Assembly: GCA_001824455.1 (NCBI GenBank)
Contig: MHXL01000049.1
Span: forward strand, 1 to 5,360
Source: Desulfuromonadaceae bacterium GWB2_53_15
Lineage (GTDB): Bacteria; Desulfobacterota; Desulfuromonadia; Geobacterales; Pseudopelobacteraceae
DNA: 5,360 bases
Reading direction: 5' to 3'
Shown: positions 4,103 to 5,360 of the stretch, one piece after another
How positions within the stretch are numbered: the first letter of the stretch is position 1
How the letters are laid out: each line of letters begins with the position of its first letter
Translations under genes and position numbers: made by a program
The notes under the pieces: model-generated
Told to the model about the DNA's origin: nothing
Seen by the model: only the letters and a program-made list of their open reading frames with translations
Database searches by the model: none

Positions 4103-5360
4103 CCCCCCATATTCCTCGGGCGTGTTCACATTGCGGAAGGATTCTTCCGCAGCTGAAATGGAATCCATCGCCTCTGGCGTTACCAGCCGTGTCCGTATCC
4201 GGTCCAGAACAATCAGGATGCTTTTTTCGCCTTGTTCGATGACCTGCCGGGCAGTTTCCAAGACGTTTCGCTTATAAACGGCATGGAGCGGTTCGCGCAA
4301 ACCTTCAGCATTTACCGGCACCACAGCATCGACCTCTTCGGTACAGCCGCAGAGCTGTCTGATCAGTTCGGGGTTGAGGAAGGGCATGTCGCAGGCCGTG
4401 ACAAAGGCCCGCTCAGCGCGGCTTGCGGTCAGACCGGCATGCAGGCCGGCGATGGCGCCGACATCAGGAAAGATATCCGCCACTTTGCGGCAGGGGATGA
4501 AGGCATACTCGTCGGGTGTGTTGGTGACGATGATCACCTCGTGAAAGAGAGCGGCCAGGGTGCGGTAGATCCCTTCGATCAGCGGCGAATCGCCCATCTT
4601 CAGCAACGCCTTGTTTGTGCCCATGCGCCGGGAACTGCCGCCGGCCAGGATGACACCTGTTACCCCTTCGATCTTGGCGCTGTCCGGGTGGGGTTCGATC
4701 AGCTCAGGGTGGCTGTAGACCGTGAACTTCCCGCCCCGCACATAGCCTGCCAGGCAGATGCCGCTCTGGTCGCATAGCTTGAGCGCCATATCGGTGGGCG
4801 AGGTGCGCGAGGCGATCAGCTGCACCCCCAGCAGGGTAGCCTTGGCAACCATCTCGGTAGAGATCCGGCCTGAGGTTACCAGCATGGTTCCGGCCATGTC
4901 GATGCCCTTGAAGAGCGCCTCGCCGGCGATGCGATCCAGCGTGTTGTGGCGACCCAGATCCTCGGCGTACAGCAGCAACTTCCCTTCTCGACCAACAGCT
5001 GCCGAGTGGATGCCGCCATGGCTGCGATAGTTGTCGGCCTGTTTGGCCAGTTCATCCATCAAGGCGAAAATGTGGGCAGGTTTAAAAGTATCCAGCGTCA
5101 GCGACTGGTCAGAAGGTTGTGATACACCATCCGGCATGCTGAAACTGATCCCGGTGCCGCAACCGGAGGTCAGCACCGGTTTGAGCCGCTCCGGCAGTTC
5201 CCCTTTGATCTGGACATTGGCAGTTCCAAAGTCCTCGCAGACACTGAACATCTTGAAGTCGTCCAGTGAACTTACAAAACCCTGCAGGCGCAGAAATCCT
5301 GCCACCAGAAAGCGCAGGTCATGGGGTGATCCGATCAGGGTGGCGATCTCCCGGCCGTTA
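4028..5360 (-). CDS. fdhD-mobA: FdhD-MobA fusion: formate dehydrogenase sulfurtransferase and molybdenum cofactor guanylyltransferase, N-terminus cut
   Basis: The minus-strand frame is open from the right edge to the stop at 4028-4030, about 443 residues. An ATG-equivalent at 5305 is really an internal GTG: the codons upstream read NGREIATLIGSPHDLRFLVAGF, the conserved start of FdhD, so the true start is outside. The FdhD part (5360 to about 4675) carries TSGCGTG (around 5161), EDLGRHNTLDRIAGEAL, SGRISTEMVAKA, SRTSPTDMAL and YVRGGKFTVY; it moves sulfur from a cysteine desulfurase to the Mo/W bis-MGD cofactor of formate dehydrogenase. Only one cysteine is present where E. coli has a CxxC pair. 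The MobA part (about 4672 to 4031) shows LAGGSSRRMGTNKALL (GTP binding), ACDMPFL (metal-binding Asp), EPLHAVY and NVNTPEEY; it transfers GMP to molybdopterin to give MGD. The ~26 residues after NVNTPEEY run antisense into tadA and look like a non-conserved tail. The fusion joins two maturation steps in the cytoplasm. Confidence 0.93.
   Translation of the reverse strand, partial: NGREIATLIGSPHDLRFLVAGFLRLQGFVSSLDDFKMFSVCEDFGTANVQIKGELPERLKPVLTSGCGTGISFSMPDGVSQPSDQSLTLDTFKPAHIFALMDELAKQADNYRSHGGIHSAAVGREGKLLLYAEDLGRHNTLDRIAGEALFKGIDMAGTMLVTSGRISTEMVAKATLLGVQLIASRTSPTDMALKLCDQSGICLAGYVRGGKFTVYSHPELIEPHPDSAKIEGVTGVILAGGSSRRMGTNKALLKMGDSPLIEGIYRTLAALFHEVIIVTNTPDEYAFIPCRKVADIFPDVGAIAGLHAGLTASRAERAFVTACDMPFLNPELIRQLCGCTEEVDAVVPVNAEGLREPLHAVYKRNVLETARQVIEQGEKSILIVLDRIRTRLVTPEAMDSISAAEESFRNVNTPEEYGGLQGSSEAFGALATPQGSEKTAQKI
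4132..4151. repeat. 8-bp inverted repeat within the mobA domain
   Basis: TGCGGAAG (4132-4139) and CTTCCGCA (4144-4151) are exact inverted arms around a 4-base loop, inside codons for the SAAEESFRN segment near the MobA C-terminus. No T tract follows on either strand. It lies 30 bases beyond the tadA stop on the plus strand, so it could stabilise or delimit the tadA 3' end, but chance is possible. Confidence 0.4.

Noticed and set aside
4024..5030. Plus-strand open frames opposite fdhD-mobA (4024-4242, 4232-4777, 4758-5030)
   Set aside because: They lie antisense to a frame with many FdhD and MobA motifs and have no recognisable motifs of their own.
1..5360. CRISPR array, transposase, integrase, tRNA, rRNA or riboswitch
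   Set aside because: No spaced direct-repeat array, insertion-sequence ends, recombinase motifs, tRNA cloverleaf or recognisable riboswitch core was seen on either strand.

Overview
The window reads as a bacterial chromosome segment of moderately high GC with one clearly AT-rich intergenic region (958-1148). An FdhD-MobA fusion next to tadA, together with the general protein flavour, suggests an anaerobic formate-metabolising bacterium, perhaps of the Geobacter/Pelobacter (Desulfuromonadia) type. That assignment is an impression from protein style and was not tested by any search.

Layout, left to right. (1) Positions 1-957, minus strand: the N-terminal 319 codons of a thiamine-diphosphate (ThDP) enzyme of the acetolactate synthase (IlvB) superfamily, cut by the left edge. 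(2) Positions 958-1148: an AT-rich divergent control region with a direct repeat, an imperfect inverted repeat and a perfect short palindrome. (3) Positions 1149-3537, plus strand: an apparent three-gene operon. It encodes a classical short-chain dehydrogenase/reductase (SDR) and two tandem citrate-synthase-fold proteins, each 268 residues, the second coupled to the first by an ATGA overlap. (4) Positions 3538-3610: a short gap with a small inverted repeat. (5) Positions 3611-4102, plus strand: tadA, the tRNA adenosine-34 deaminase. (6) Positions 4028-5360, minus strand: a fused FdhD-MobA molybdenum-cofactor protein, convergent with tadA, overlapping its coding end by 75 bases and cut by the right edge at its N-terminus.

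The right half (tadA, fdhD-mobA) is housekeeping and cofactor maturation. FdhD passes sulfur to the molybdenum/tungsten bis-MGD cofactor of formate dehydrogenase, and MobA adds GMP to make MGD, so the fusion joins two steps in one chain.

The left half is the part that could be new. A ThDP carboligase/decarboxylase-like enzyme is divergent from an SDR that is followed by two citrate-synthase-like paralogues. By eye, both paralogues lack the His-His-Asp catalytic residues of citrate synthase. The arrangement suggests a small carbon-carbon bond-forming or bond-cleaving pathway with an NAD(P)H step, and a two-subunit citrate-synthase-derived protein that either works by altered chemistry or only binds a ligand. 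The substrate cannot be deduced from the sequence.
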